NCBI GenBank assembly: GCA_900546645.1
Contig: URDR01000007.1
Location: forward strand, 1 to 49,473
Length of the DNA: 49,473 nt
Direction of reading: 5' to 3'
Source of the DNA: an uncultured Bacteroides sp.
GTDB lineage: Bacteria > Bacteroidota > Bacteroidia > Bacteroidales > Bacteroidaceae
Below the pieces are notes generated by a model. It was not told the DNA's origin and made no database searches. It was given only the letters and a program-made list of their open reading frames with translations. How positions within the stretch are numbered: the first letter of the stretch is position 1; every line of letters begins with the position of its first letter. Of the stretch, positions 42,936-49,473 are shown piece by piece. The position numbers and the translations under genes were made by a program.

Positions 42936-45200
42936 ATGTCTGAATTAGCTCCTCTTATTAATGACCTTGCACTCATATTGATTTGTGCCGGAGTCATGAC
43001 TCTTATTTTTAAGAAACTCAAACAGCCGCTGGTGTTAGGTTATATCGTGGCAGGTTTTATTTCAAGTCCTCATATTACTTTTACTCCTTCCGTGGTTGAC
43101 TCTGCGAATATACAGACCTGGTCAGAGATAGGAGTAATATTCCTGCTGTTTGCTTTAGGACTGGAGTTTAGCTTTAAAAAGTTGATGAAAGTGGGCGGTC
43201 CGGCTGTCATATCCGCCTGTACCATTATTTTATGTATGATTATGGTAGGTGCATTTGTGGGCTGGTCGTTTGGCTGGAAACGGATGGACTGTATTTACCT
43301 GGGAGGTATGCTTGCCATGTCGTCTACCACCATTATTTATAAAGCCTTCGACGACCTCGGTTTGCGGCAGCAGCGTTTTGCCGGACTGGTGTTGAGTATT
43401 TTGATTCTGGAAGATATTCTGGCCATCGTGCTGATGGTAATGCTTTCTACCATGGCAGTCAGTCAGAATTTTGAAGGAGGCGAAATGGTTTACAGCATTT
43501 TAAAACTGCTTTTTTTCTTGATATTGTGGTTTGTAGTTGGTATCTACCTTATTCCGCTGTTCTTAAAGCGGGCACGCCGGCTGATGAGCGACGAAACCCT
43601 CCTTATCGTTTCATTGGCTTTTTGTTTCGGTATGGTTGTGCTGGCAGCGAAAGTAGGATTTTCACCGGCATTCGGTGCTTTTATCATGGGTTCCATTTTA
43701 GCAGAAACCATAGAGTCGGAACATATTGATAAGTTAGTAGCTCCGGTGAAGGATTTGTTTGGAGCCATTTTCTTCGTGTCGGTGGGCATGATGGTTGAGC
43801 CTCACATGATAGTAGAATACATCGGTCCGATTATGGCCATTGTGGCAGCCATACTGATAGGACAGACGGTGTTTGGTACCGGGGGCGTACTGTTATCCGG
43901 GCAGCCTCTGAAAACGGCAATGCAGTGTGGGTTTAGTTTGACACAGATTGGTGAGTTTGCCTTTATTATAGCTTCGCTTGGGGTAAGCCTGGGGGTTACC
44001 AGTCATTTCTTATATCCCATTGTAGTGGCTGTGTCAGTCATTACCACTTTCCTTACTCCTTATATGATTCGTCTGTCGGTTCCGGCTTATCATTTGGTGG
44101 ACCGTTATATGCCTCTTCGCTGGAAGCGTTTGCTGGACCGTTATTCAACAGGAGTGCAGACGGTAAACCATCAGAACAACTGGCGCAGCCTGATGATAGC
44201 CATTGTGCGCATTGTGGTGATTTATTCTGTTTTGTCGGTAGCGGTTACCGGACTGTCATTGCATTTCTTTGCTCCATTACTGATAGCTGCAGTGGGCGAT
44301 TTTTGGGGACGCCTGCTGGGTGCCGTGTTGACCATTTTACTGGTTGCCCCGTTCTTGCGTGCATTGATTATGAAGAAAAACCGGTCGATAGAGTTCCGTG
44401 CCTTATGGATTGACAACCGCTTTAACCATGCTCCGCTACTTTCGCTTGTTCTGTTACGTGTAGTGATAGCGGTAGGTTTTGTGGTCTATATCATCGAATA
44501 TTTCTTTCAGGCATCGGTTGCTCTGATTGTAGGAGTAGCTATTATCGCGGTTTTGCTGATGGTTTTCTCTCGTTTTTTAAAGAAACAGTCTATTTATCTG
44601 GAGCGGGTCTTTGTGCAAAATCTTCGTTCAAAAGATATCCGAAAGGAATACTTGGGTAAGAAACAGCCGGAATATGTAGGGCGTTTGCTCGACAGGGATC
44701 TTCATTTAAGTGATTTTGTGATCCCTGCAGAATCTTTGTGGGCGGGACGTACGTTGCAGGAACTTGACCTGGGGCATAAGTACGATGTGCATGTTGCTTC
44801 CATTATCCGGGGAACGCGGCGCATTAATATACCGGGAGGTGAGAACCGCATTTATCCAAACGATACTTTGCAGGTGATAGGAACCGACGGGCAACTGGCA
44901 GTCTTTTCCGAGCAGGCAGAAAAGGTATGTACAGATGTAACGGAGGATGATTTTATACGGCAGGAAATGTGTCTGAAGCAGTTTGTGATAGAAAGTGGTT
45001 CTCCTTTCTGTGGCCGCACCATTAAAGAGAGCGGAATACGTAAAGACTTTCATTGTCTGGTGGTGGGTGTGGAATCGGCTGACGATACTTCTTTGCGTAC
45101 CCCCGATGTAAATGTTCCTTTATGTGAAGGAGATATACTTTGGGTAGTGGGCGAGAAAGACGATTTGTCCCGGCTTTTTGAAGTTCACAAAGTGGGCTGA
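42936..45200 (+). CDS. Kef-type cation:proton antiporter (CPA2) with TrkA_C domains
   Basis: The 754-residue product has about twelve membrane helices of the CPA2 type in residues 5-390, with SEIGVIFLLFALGLEFSFKKL and GFSPAFGAFIMGSILAET. More hydrophobic segments lie at about 410-560. Two C-terminal TrkA_C/RCK_C domains follow (about 590-670 and 675-750), recognisable by WAGRTLQELDLG plus PNDTLQVIGT and FCGRTIKESGIRKD plus CEGDILWVVG. Such proteins exchange K+ or Na+ for protons. No RCK_N domain is seen. The ion is not decided. Confidence 0.88.
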   Translation: MSELAPLINDLALILICAGVMTLIFKKLKQPLVLGYIVAGFISSPHITFTPSVVDSANIQTWSEIGVIFLLFALGLEFSFKKLMKVGGPAVISACTIILCMIMVGAFVGWSFGWKRMDCIYLGGMLAMSSTTIIYKAFDDLGLRQQRFAGLVLSILILEDILAIVLMVMLSTMAVSQNFEGGEMVYSILKLLFFLILWFVVGIYLIPLFLKRARRLMSDETLLIVSLAFCFGMVVLAAKVGFSPAFGAFIMGSILAETIESEHIDKLVAPVKDLFGAIFFVSVGMMVEPHMIVEYIGPIMAIVAAILIGQTVFGTGGVLLSGQPLKTAMQCGFSLTQIGEFAFIIASLGVSLGVTSHFLYPIVVAVSVITTFLTPYMIRLSVPAYHLVDRYMPLRWKRLLDRYSTGVQTVNHQNNWRSLMIAIVRIVVIYSVLSVAVTGLSLHFFAPLLIAAVGDFWGRLLGAVLTILLVAPFLRALIMKKNRSIEFRALWIDNRFNHAPLLSLVLLRVVIAVGFVVYIIEYFFQASVALIVGVAIIAVLLMVFSRFLKKQSIYLERVFVQNLRSKDIRKEYLGKKQPEYVGRLLDRDLHLSDFVIPAESLWAGRTLQELDLGHKYDVHVASIIRGTRRINIPGGENRIYPNDTLQVIGTDGQLAVFSEQAEKVCTDVTEDDFIRQEMCLKQFVIESGSPFCGRTIKESGIRKDFHCLVVGVESADDTSLRTPDVNVPLCEGDILWVVGEKDDLSRLFEVHKVG

Positions 45201-45230
45201 TAGCAAGGATGTTACGTGTCTATAAAAAAC

Positions 45231-45304
45231 ATCAAGGCGTTTTAGTGAGAATGTTTAGGCGTTCAACTCTTTCCGCTTAGACATTTTGACTGGAAAGCCT
45301 TGAG
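45231..45304. repeat. Large imperfect palindrome between convergent genes
   Basis: A 31-base left arm (45231-45261) pairs with the right arm (45274-45304) with about six mismatches, around the 12-base loop TTCAACTCTTTC. The ends are TCAAGGC and GCCTTGA, and the inner parts AATGTTTAGGCG and CGCTTAGACATT. It may end transcription from both sides or be a mobile extragenic palindrome. The inner arm resembles the elements at 21769-21827. Confidence 0.7.
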
Positions 45305-45315
45305 GTTTTTGCGGA

Positions 45316-45903
45316 TTAGTCTATATTCTTCAATTCGCGATATAAGCGTTGCACAGGAAGTCCCATGACATTGAAATAGGAGCCGTTTAGCTTGGAAACT
45401 CCGATAAAGCCAATCCATTCCTGAATGCCATACGCACCGGCTTTATCCATCGGGCTATACGTGGATATATAAAAGTCGACTTCTTCATCGGTTAGGGTAT
45501 CGAAAGTCACTTCTGTAACCGAGGCAAAGCTGCGCTGAAATCCGCTGGTAGTAATGCATACTCCCGTGATGACTTGATGTGAACGTCCGGAAAGCGCATG
45601 CAGCATGCGGCGTGCGTCGGCTTCATCTTTAGGCTTTCCCAAAACTTCTCCGTCGGTATAAACAATGGTGTCAGCAGTGATAATCAGTTCATTCTTGCTC
45701 ATAATCGACTTATAAGCCTCTGCTTTTTTGCGGGCTATATATAACGGAATATCTTCTCCCTTCAGTGTATCCGGATATGTTTCGTCAATATCCGGAAGAA
45801 TCTTTACTTTGTAATCCAAGTTCAATCCCGAAAGAAGTTCTTTCCGGCGAGGCGAGTTGGATGCTAATGTTATTTGGTATTTCTTTAAATTTTCGAGTAT
45901 CAT
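45316..45903 (-). CDS. maf: Maf-family nucleotide pyrophosphatase
   Basis: The 195-residue product belongs to Maf/YhdE enzymes that hydrolyse non-canonical nucleoside triphosphates such as dTTP/UTP analogues. The N-terminal phosphate-binding block LASNSPRRKELL is followed by DETYP, YIARKKAEAY, ADTIVYTDGEVLGKP and SGRSHQVITGV. It is the last gene of a five-gene minus-strand run and starts 21 bases after the KdsC-like gene. Confidence 0.93.
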   Translation of the reverse strand: MILENLKKYQITLASNSPRRKELLSGLNLDYKVKILPDIDETYPDTLKGEDIPLYIARKKAEAYKSIMSKNELIITADTIVYTDGEVLGKPKDEADARRMLHALSGRSHQVITGVCITTSGFQRSFASVTEVTFDTLTDEEVDFYISTYSPMDKAGAYGIQEWIGFIGVSKLNGSYFNVMGLPVQRLYRELKNID

Positions 45904-45924
45904 GATTGATTCATTTTTATAAGT

Positions 45925-46443
45925 TTACCATCCGAATGCCTTTTCGTGTGTCATCCATTTACCTTGTGCGCGGAGCACCTGTTCGATGACGTCACGTCCG
46001 CATCCGTATCCTCCATTCCGGTGTGAAATATATTTACATACTTCTTTTATTTCGGGGGCAGCATCGGCAGGGCAGCAAGGTAACCCTACTTCACAGAGAA
46101 CTTCATAGTCGGGAATATCGTCGCCCATATAAAGTACCTGTTCGGGCTTCAGTTGATATTTTTCCAGCAGTTCATGGTATTCTTTGGTCTTTATGGCTGC
46201 ACCGAGATAAACATCTTTAATGCCTAACCCTTCGTATCGTTTACGTACCGCTTCTGTACGTCCTCCGGTGATGATAGCCACATGGAGTCCACATTTCACA
46301 GCCAGCTGCAGGGCATATCCGTCTTTGATATTTACCGTGCGCATGGGGTCGCCGTCAGGGTGAAGGAAAACGGTTTCTGCACTCAATACGCCGTCTACAT
46401 CGAAGAACAAGGCCTTTATCTGGGTCAAATCATAGTTTATCAT
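45925..46443 (-). CDS. kdsC: KdsC-like HAD phosphatase (KDO 8-phosphate phosphatase)
   Basis: KdsC removes phosphate from KDO 8-phosphate in LPS core synthesis. The 172-residue product is a capless HAD hydrolase. It has FFDVDGVLSAETVF (nucleophile Asp), IITGGRTEAV and MGDDIPDYEVL, and a C-terminal GGYGCGRDVIEQVL typical of the KdsC tetramer. Its start overlaps the DUF2520 gene by 14 bases. The substrate is inferred from the family. Confidence 0.9.
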   Translation of the reverse strand: MINYDLTQIKALFFDVDGVLSAETVFLHPDGDPMRTVNIKDGYALQLAVKCGLHVAIITGGRTEAVRKRYEGLGIKDVYLGAAIKTKEYHELLEKYQLKPEQVLYMGDDIPDYEVLCEVGLPCCPADAAPEIKEVCKYISHRNGGYGCGRDVIEQVLRAQGKWMTHEKAFGW

Positions 46444-47230
46444 ATTCAGATTGGTTTATATGTTTACTGATTAATTGATATATTTCTGCCAAATCGGATT
46501 CATTTTCAAGCATTTGCAAATGCTGCTTCATCACATTTTCATCGTTTCTCCGTGCAGGACCAGTCTGAGCTTCTGCAGGAGATAATGTATGCACCTTACG
46601 GGCTGTCTCATCGATGAGGGGGAGCATGGTTTCAAAAGGAAGCTGATGCTTTTCCAGCAGATGATGGCAGATGGCATACATATGATTGCTGAAGTTGCAG
46701 GCAAAAACGGCTGCTATATGCAGATAGCGCCGTTGTTCCGAACTTGCTTGATATACCTTTCGGCTGATTCCTTCCATCAAGTCTTTGAGCAGCTGGCAGT
46801 CGGTTGGTGTATTGGCTTCGATGAAAACAGGCAGGTTGGTAAAATCTACAGGTTTCTGTTTGCTGAAAGTCTGCATTGGGTAAATTACCCCATATCGTTG
46901 AGCCAGTCCGTTCCATACGGATATGGATACACTTCCGGCAGTGTGTACAAACAATGCGTTCGGGTTACATTTTACCAGTAGTGGAAGCACTTGCTCTAAA
47001 ACGGCATCTTTCACCGATACAATATACAAGTCGGCATTGGGTGTCACTTCGCTTAGGCTTGTGGTAAAGGGGCAAGACCGTTTTTCTGCCAGCTCGCGGG
47101 CTGAGACTTCTGTACGGCTGAAGACCTGGCAGATGGTATGACCCTTCTCGGACAAGGCTGCCGACAGGTGAGTTGCTACATTGCCGGCCCCGATAAAGGC
47201 AATAGATAAGTAGGGTTGGTTCATAAGCAT
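46430..47230 (-). CDS. DUF2520 / Rossmann-like NAD(P)-binding protein
   Basis: The 266-residue product has an N-terminal dinucleotide-binding motif IAFIGAGNVATHL, then VFSRTEVSARELAE and YIVSVKDAVLEQVL. A helical C-terminal domain (about 160-265) contains ACNFSNHMYAICHHLLEKH and GPARRNDENVMKQHL, the DUF2520 signature. Relatives are annotated as oxidoreductase-like, but no reaction is established. ATG 47230 or 47224 can start it. It directly adjoins the small membrane protein upstream and overlaps kdsC downstream. Confidence 0.85.
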   Translation of the reverse strand: MLMNQPYLSIAFIGAGNVATHLSAALSEKGHTICQVFSRTEVSARELAEKRSCPFTTSLSEVTPNADLYIVSVKDAVLEQVLPLLVKCNPNALFVHTAGSVSISVWNGLAQRYGVIYPMQTFSKQKPVDFTNLPVFIEANTPTDCQLLKDLMEGISRKVYQASSEQRRYLHIAAVFACNFSNHMYAICHHLLEKHQLPFETMLPLIDETARKVHTLSPAEAQTGPARRNDENVMKQHLQMLENESDLAEIYQLISKHINQSEYDKL

Positions 47231-47563
47231 TTACTTTGTAGATATAAGATAAAGAATGACTCCGATTACTAACAATGTGGCTGGAAGAAGGTAAGCAGAC
47301 ATTTGTCCGAGCAGTGCAGTAACCAGTGCAATGTTCTGAATCAGCCAAATGCCGGCAAGTACAATTCCCACAGACTTGTCGGTCTTAAACCAAAGGAAAA
47401 TAACGGCAGCATAAAGCAGCATCGTATCTTTTTGCATAATCCACGGCAGACCGACAGAGGAAAAACTTATCCATTTGTCGATAAGATACAAAATTCCCAT
47501 GAGCACCAAGAAGACAGCGGTAGCTTGATATGTATCTCTATGGTTTGATGCTTTTACCGTCAT
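47231..47563 (-). CDS. Small four-helix membrane protein of unknown function
   Basis: The 110-residue product has about four hydrophobic helices (residues 16-30, 45-58, 64-80 and 86-106) linked by short loops. I do not recognise the family. It lies 2 bases after the nitroreductase gene and 0 bases before the DUF2520 gene, so it is a real and co-transcribed member of the run. A topology with both ends in the cytoplasm is likely but not certain. Confidence 0.7.
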   Translation of the reverse strand: MTVKASNHRDTYQATAVFLVLMGILYLIDKWISFSSVGLPWIMQKDTMLLYAAVIFLWFKTDKSVGIVLAGIWLIQNIALVTALLGQMSAYLLPATLLVIGVILYLISTK

Positions 47564-47565
47564 GC

Positions 47566-48102
47566 TTATTTACCTCCGTATTTATTGATATGAACTTTTT
47601 CCCATTGCAGGTGAGATTCGTCGAAAGGCTTTCTTTCCATCGCTTTATGGCCTATAGCGATAATGGAAAGTGCCTGAAGCTGAAGAGGTAAGCCAAGCAA
47701 CTCGTGTACATACTCATTCGATGGAACTCCCTCGGCTGTACTGCGTTCGCGCAATTGAACCCAGCAGCTTCCCAAGCCTAAATCTTCTGCCTGAAGCTGA
47801 ATCATGATAGAAGCCACTGAGGCATCTTCAATCCATACATCGCTAGTCAGTGGGTCGGCCACCACAACGAGGGCAAGTGCGGCGTCTTTTACAAAGTCAG
47901 AACCAGACGCTTTACAGTGAGAAAGCTGCTCCAGTATTTTTTTATCGTCGATTGCTATAAATTGCCAGCAGTTGGTTCGTTTTGATGATGGTGCCATTAA
48001 GCCGGCTTTCAGCAGTGTAACCACTTCTTCTTGGGTTAATTCTTCTGAAGTAAACTTGCGTGTACTCCGTCTTTTGTGTATCAAGTCATTGAAATTTTTC
48101 AT
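47566..48102 (-). CDS. Nitroreductase-family flavoprotein
   Basis: The 178-residue FMN-dependent oxidoreductase has the N-terminal RRSTRKFTSEELTQEEV with the FMN phosphate contacts, then APSSKRTNCWQFIAI. The C-terminus carries LGLGSCWVQLRERST and LPLQLQALSIIAIGHK. The substrate is not predictable from sequence. It is the first gene of the run down to maf and is divergent from the acetyltransferase-like gene. Confidence 0.9.
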   Translation of the reverse strand: MKNFNDLIHKRRSTRKFTSEELTQEEVVTLLKAGLMAPSSKRTNCWQFIAIDDKKILEQLSHCKASGSDFVKDAALALVVVADPLTSDVWIEDASVASIMIQLQAEDLGLGSCWVQLRERSTAEGVPSNEYVHELLGLPLQLQALSIIAIGHKAMERKPFDESHLQWEKVHINKYGGK

Positions 48103-48122
48103 AAAAAAACGTTTTATCTTGA

Positions 48123-48130
48123 CAAATATA
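48123..48130 (-). promoter_or_regulatory. -7 box of the nitroreductase operon promoter
   Basis: On the minus strand this reads TATATTTG, matching TAnnTTTG, 20 bases upstream of ATG 48102. Confidence 0.55.
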
Positions 48131-48163
48131 GCGGTTCTCTTTCAAATGCTCAATAAAAAAATA

Positions 48164-48172
48164 TAAATTTGC
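48164..48172 (+). promoter_or_regulatory. -7 box of the acetyltransferase-like gene promoter
   Basis: TAAATTTGC ends only 5 bases before ATG 48178. The expected transcription start falls within a few bases of that ATG, so the message would be leaderless or nearly so. Confidence 0.55.
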
Positions 48173-48177
48173 GCTAT

Positions 48178-49152
48178 ATGGCAATTCGTTTGGCAACATA
48201 TTATCATGCCGGAGACGTTCCTCCTCTGCCAGGAAAGAATGTCTTTTATTCCACAGAGCTGTTTCGCCTTTGGGAACAGACACCGGGATACCGTGCCATG
48301 CTTCTGGTGGCTTTTGACGGTGAAACTCCGATAGGCAAGTTGCTTTGCCTGACGCGCAGGCATTTCTGTCTGGTCCGTTTTGTAGAGAAGACATTTGTTT
48401 TCGGTGCAGGAGAGTATTTTAATACGTCTTTGCGCAAGGAAATTATATTCAGTGAAATGCTCTCGTATCTGACCTCTACTTATAAAGACCGTTCATTTAT
48501 GCTTGAATTCCGTAATTTGGAAGAACCCTTGTTTGCTTACCGTTATTTTAGGGAAAATGGTTACTTCCCGGTTCGCTGGTTGCGGGTACGTAATTCTATT
48601 CATCATGATGCATTGGATAAGTGGATGAGCTCCTCACGCCGTCGTCAGATACAGCGGGCTCTAAGAAATGGAGCTGAGCTGGATGTGGCCAGGAATGCAG
48701 ATGATGTATACGCTTTCTTCTCTATGCTGAAGAAATATTATTCAGCTCGGATTTACCATTATTTGCCGGAAATAGAGTTTTTCTTGTCATTGCTTCAGCA
48801 GAAAACCAAACGTGAATTGGGTAAGATTTTCTTAGTACGCTATAAGAACCGCATTATAGGAGGATCGGTTTGTCTGTTTTCTGGCGAAGATGTTTATTTG
48901 CTGTTTTCTGGCGGTATGCGAAAAAGTTATCCGTTGCAATATCCGGGAGTTTTAGCTGTATGGAATGCAATGAATTATGCTCGTGACCATAATTATTGTC
49001 ATTTTGAATTTATAAATGCCGGTTTGCCGTTTAAGAAATACGGTTATCGTGATTTCATTCTCCGTTTCGGAGGAAAGCAGATGAGCAGCCGCCGGTGGTT
49101 CCGGGTAGGGTGGAAATGGCTGAATAAGTTATTGACACGGATTTATGTCTGA
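48178..49152 (+). CDS. GNAT/FemAB-like acyltransferase
   Basis: The product is about 324 residues, cytoplasmic, and resembles the peptidoglycan-bridge/GNAT-type PF13480 group. It has SRRRQIQRALRNGAELDVA (about 153-171), then KIFLVRYKNRIIGGSVCLF and LLFSGGMRKSYPLQYPGVLAVWNAM, and near the end HFEFINAGLPFKKYGYRDFI. The acyl donor and acceptor are unknown. The longest frame starts at TTG 48169, which lies inside the promoter -7 box, so ATG 48178 is taken. Confidence 0.7.
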   Translation: MAIRLATYYHAGDVPPLPGKNVFYSTELFRLWEQTPGYRAMLLVAFDGETPIGKLLCLTRRHFCLVRFVEKTFVFGAGEYFNTSLRKEIIFSEMLSYLTSTYKDRSFMLEFRNLEEPLFAYRYFRENGYFPVRWLRVRNSIHHDALDKWMSSSRRRQIQRALRNGAELDVARNADDVYAFFSMLKKYYSARIYHYLPEIEFFLSLLQQKTKRELGKIFLVRYKNRIIGGSVCLFSGEDVYLLFSGGMRKSYPLQYPGVLAVWNAMNYARDHNYCHFEFINAGLPFKKYGYRDFILRFGGKQMSSRRWFRVGWKWLNKLLTRIYV

Positions 49153-49426
49153 TGATGAATTTAAGTTTGGGAGTATCTTGTTTAAAAGTGGGCGTCGGGC
49201 TTGGTGTTGAGCTTGCCCTTCACTATCTTTGCTTCTTGTTCTGATAAAGCGTGGCGTTTTGACAGAACTATTTCCGTGTTTTACCTCAATGTAAAGATGC
49301 TTTTAAGCAGGTGAAATTTTAATCTGCAGACCTTTGGTAAGAAGTGTCTGTCAGAGTTCCTGAATGAGAGAGCAGAAGGTTAGGTATGTTTAATTTTATA
49401 AATATTAATTTAATCCATATACTATG
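49153..49426 (+). other. Gene-free tail with a promoter and a structured leader
   Basis: A -7 box TATCTTTGC is at 49224-49232, with TTG at 49201-49203 as a possible -33 element. Downstream, several short stems can form: GTTCTG/CAGAAC (49238-49243 and 49263-49268), TTTAC/GTAAA (49280-49284 and 49291-49295) and GCTT/AAGC (49299-49308). The last bases before the adapter read ATG (49424-49426), which may start a truncated gene with a leader of about 190 bases. No ORF of note lies in this stretch. Confidence 0.5.
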
Positions 49427-49473
49427 CTGTCTCTTATACACATCTGACGCTGCCGACGATAAGGCTCGTGTAG
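49427..49473 (+). other. Nextera sequencing adapter (not genomic)
   Basis: CTGTCTCTTATACACATCT (49427-49445) is the Tn5 mosaic end used in Nextera kits. GACGCTGCCGACGA (49446-49459) completes the reverse complement of the read-1 transposon adapter. The next eight bases (TAAGGCTC, 49460-49467) sit where the i5 index should be, and GTGTAG begins the flow-cell part. The window therefore ends in library sequence. Confidence 0.97.

Noticed and set aside
1..49426. tRNA, rRNA, insertion sequence or prophage genes
   Set aside because: I looked for tRNA T-loop patterns in the gaps and for transposase, integrase or phage motifs in the ORFs and saw none. A dedicated scan was not possible here.

Overview
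The window looks like chromosomal DNA of a Bacteroidales bacterium, most likely Bacteroides or Phocaeicola. The evidence is: about sixteen promoters with the Bacteroidetes -7 box TAnnTTTG; no consistent Shine-Dalgarno sites; and Bacteroidales-typical families (NigD-like and DUF4827 lipoproteins, a DUF5723 outer-membrane protein, and an ECF sigma factor with a beta-barrel partner). The species cannot be fixed from the sequence alone. The last 47 bases are not genomic. They are a Nextera transposon end, adapter and index, so the right edge is a contig end with untrimmed adapter.

Region 1 (1-5814) is the accessory region. It is visibly AT-rich and holds a chain of overlapping genes. These are a C-terminal-domain (CTD) protein, a 152-aa middle component and a DUF3732-type ABC ATPase, together the layout of an ABC three-component (ABC-3C) conflict system. 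They are followed without a gap by an NdpA/YejK-type nucleoid-associated protein and an AlbA_2 (Schlafen-type)/HATPase/winged-helix protein. The reading frame entering from the left ends inside the start of the CTD gene in another frame, so the effector may be split or frameshifted. This is the best candidate for an undescribed system in the window.

Region 2 (6002-31642) is mostly core genome: ung and mfd (convergent DNA repair genes); a TPR protein divergent from mfd; an operon of polyprenol-phosphate glycosyltransferase, dihydroorotase, stand-alone MetH reactivation domain, membrane metallophosphoesterase and PlsC; a three-gene biotin-dependent acyl-CoA carboxylase; dinB; a Sua5/ClC/Fmt operon; a NigD-like lipoprotein; a sigma factor with an inner-membrane/beta-barrel partner; and rpe-comEC.

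Region 3 (31879-45200) carries nrnA, a DUF4827 lipoprotein, a phosphohexomutase (glmM), hemW, a TPR-LytS-type kinase with a LytTR regulator, a DUF5723 outer-membrane protein, a lipoprotein of four repeated domains, a YfcE-like phosphodiesterase and a Kef-type antiporter. Region 4 (45316-49152) is a minus-strand operon of nitroreductase, small membrane protein, DUF2520 protein, KdsC-like phosphatase and Maf, divergent from an acetyltransferase-like gene.

The intergenic DNA is unusually structured. Two tandem arrays share a 22-base period but differ in sequence (12703-12807 and 31659-31746). There is a 78-base stepped hairpin (12498-12575), large imperfect palindromes (21769-21827 and 45231-45304), an operator-like dyad over the sigma-factor promoter, and a folded leader before the contig end. 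Promoter positions show that several longest-ORF starts are too far upstream, and the starts are corrected here. I saw no tRNA, rRNA, CRISPR array, insertion sequence or transposase gene.
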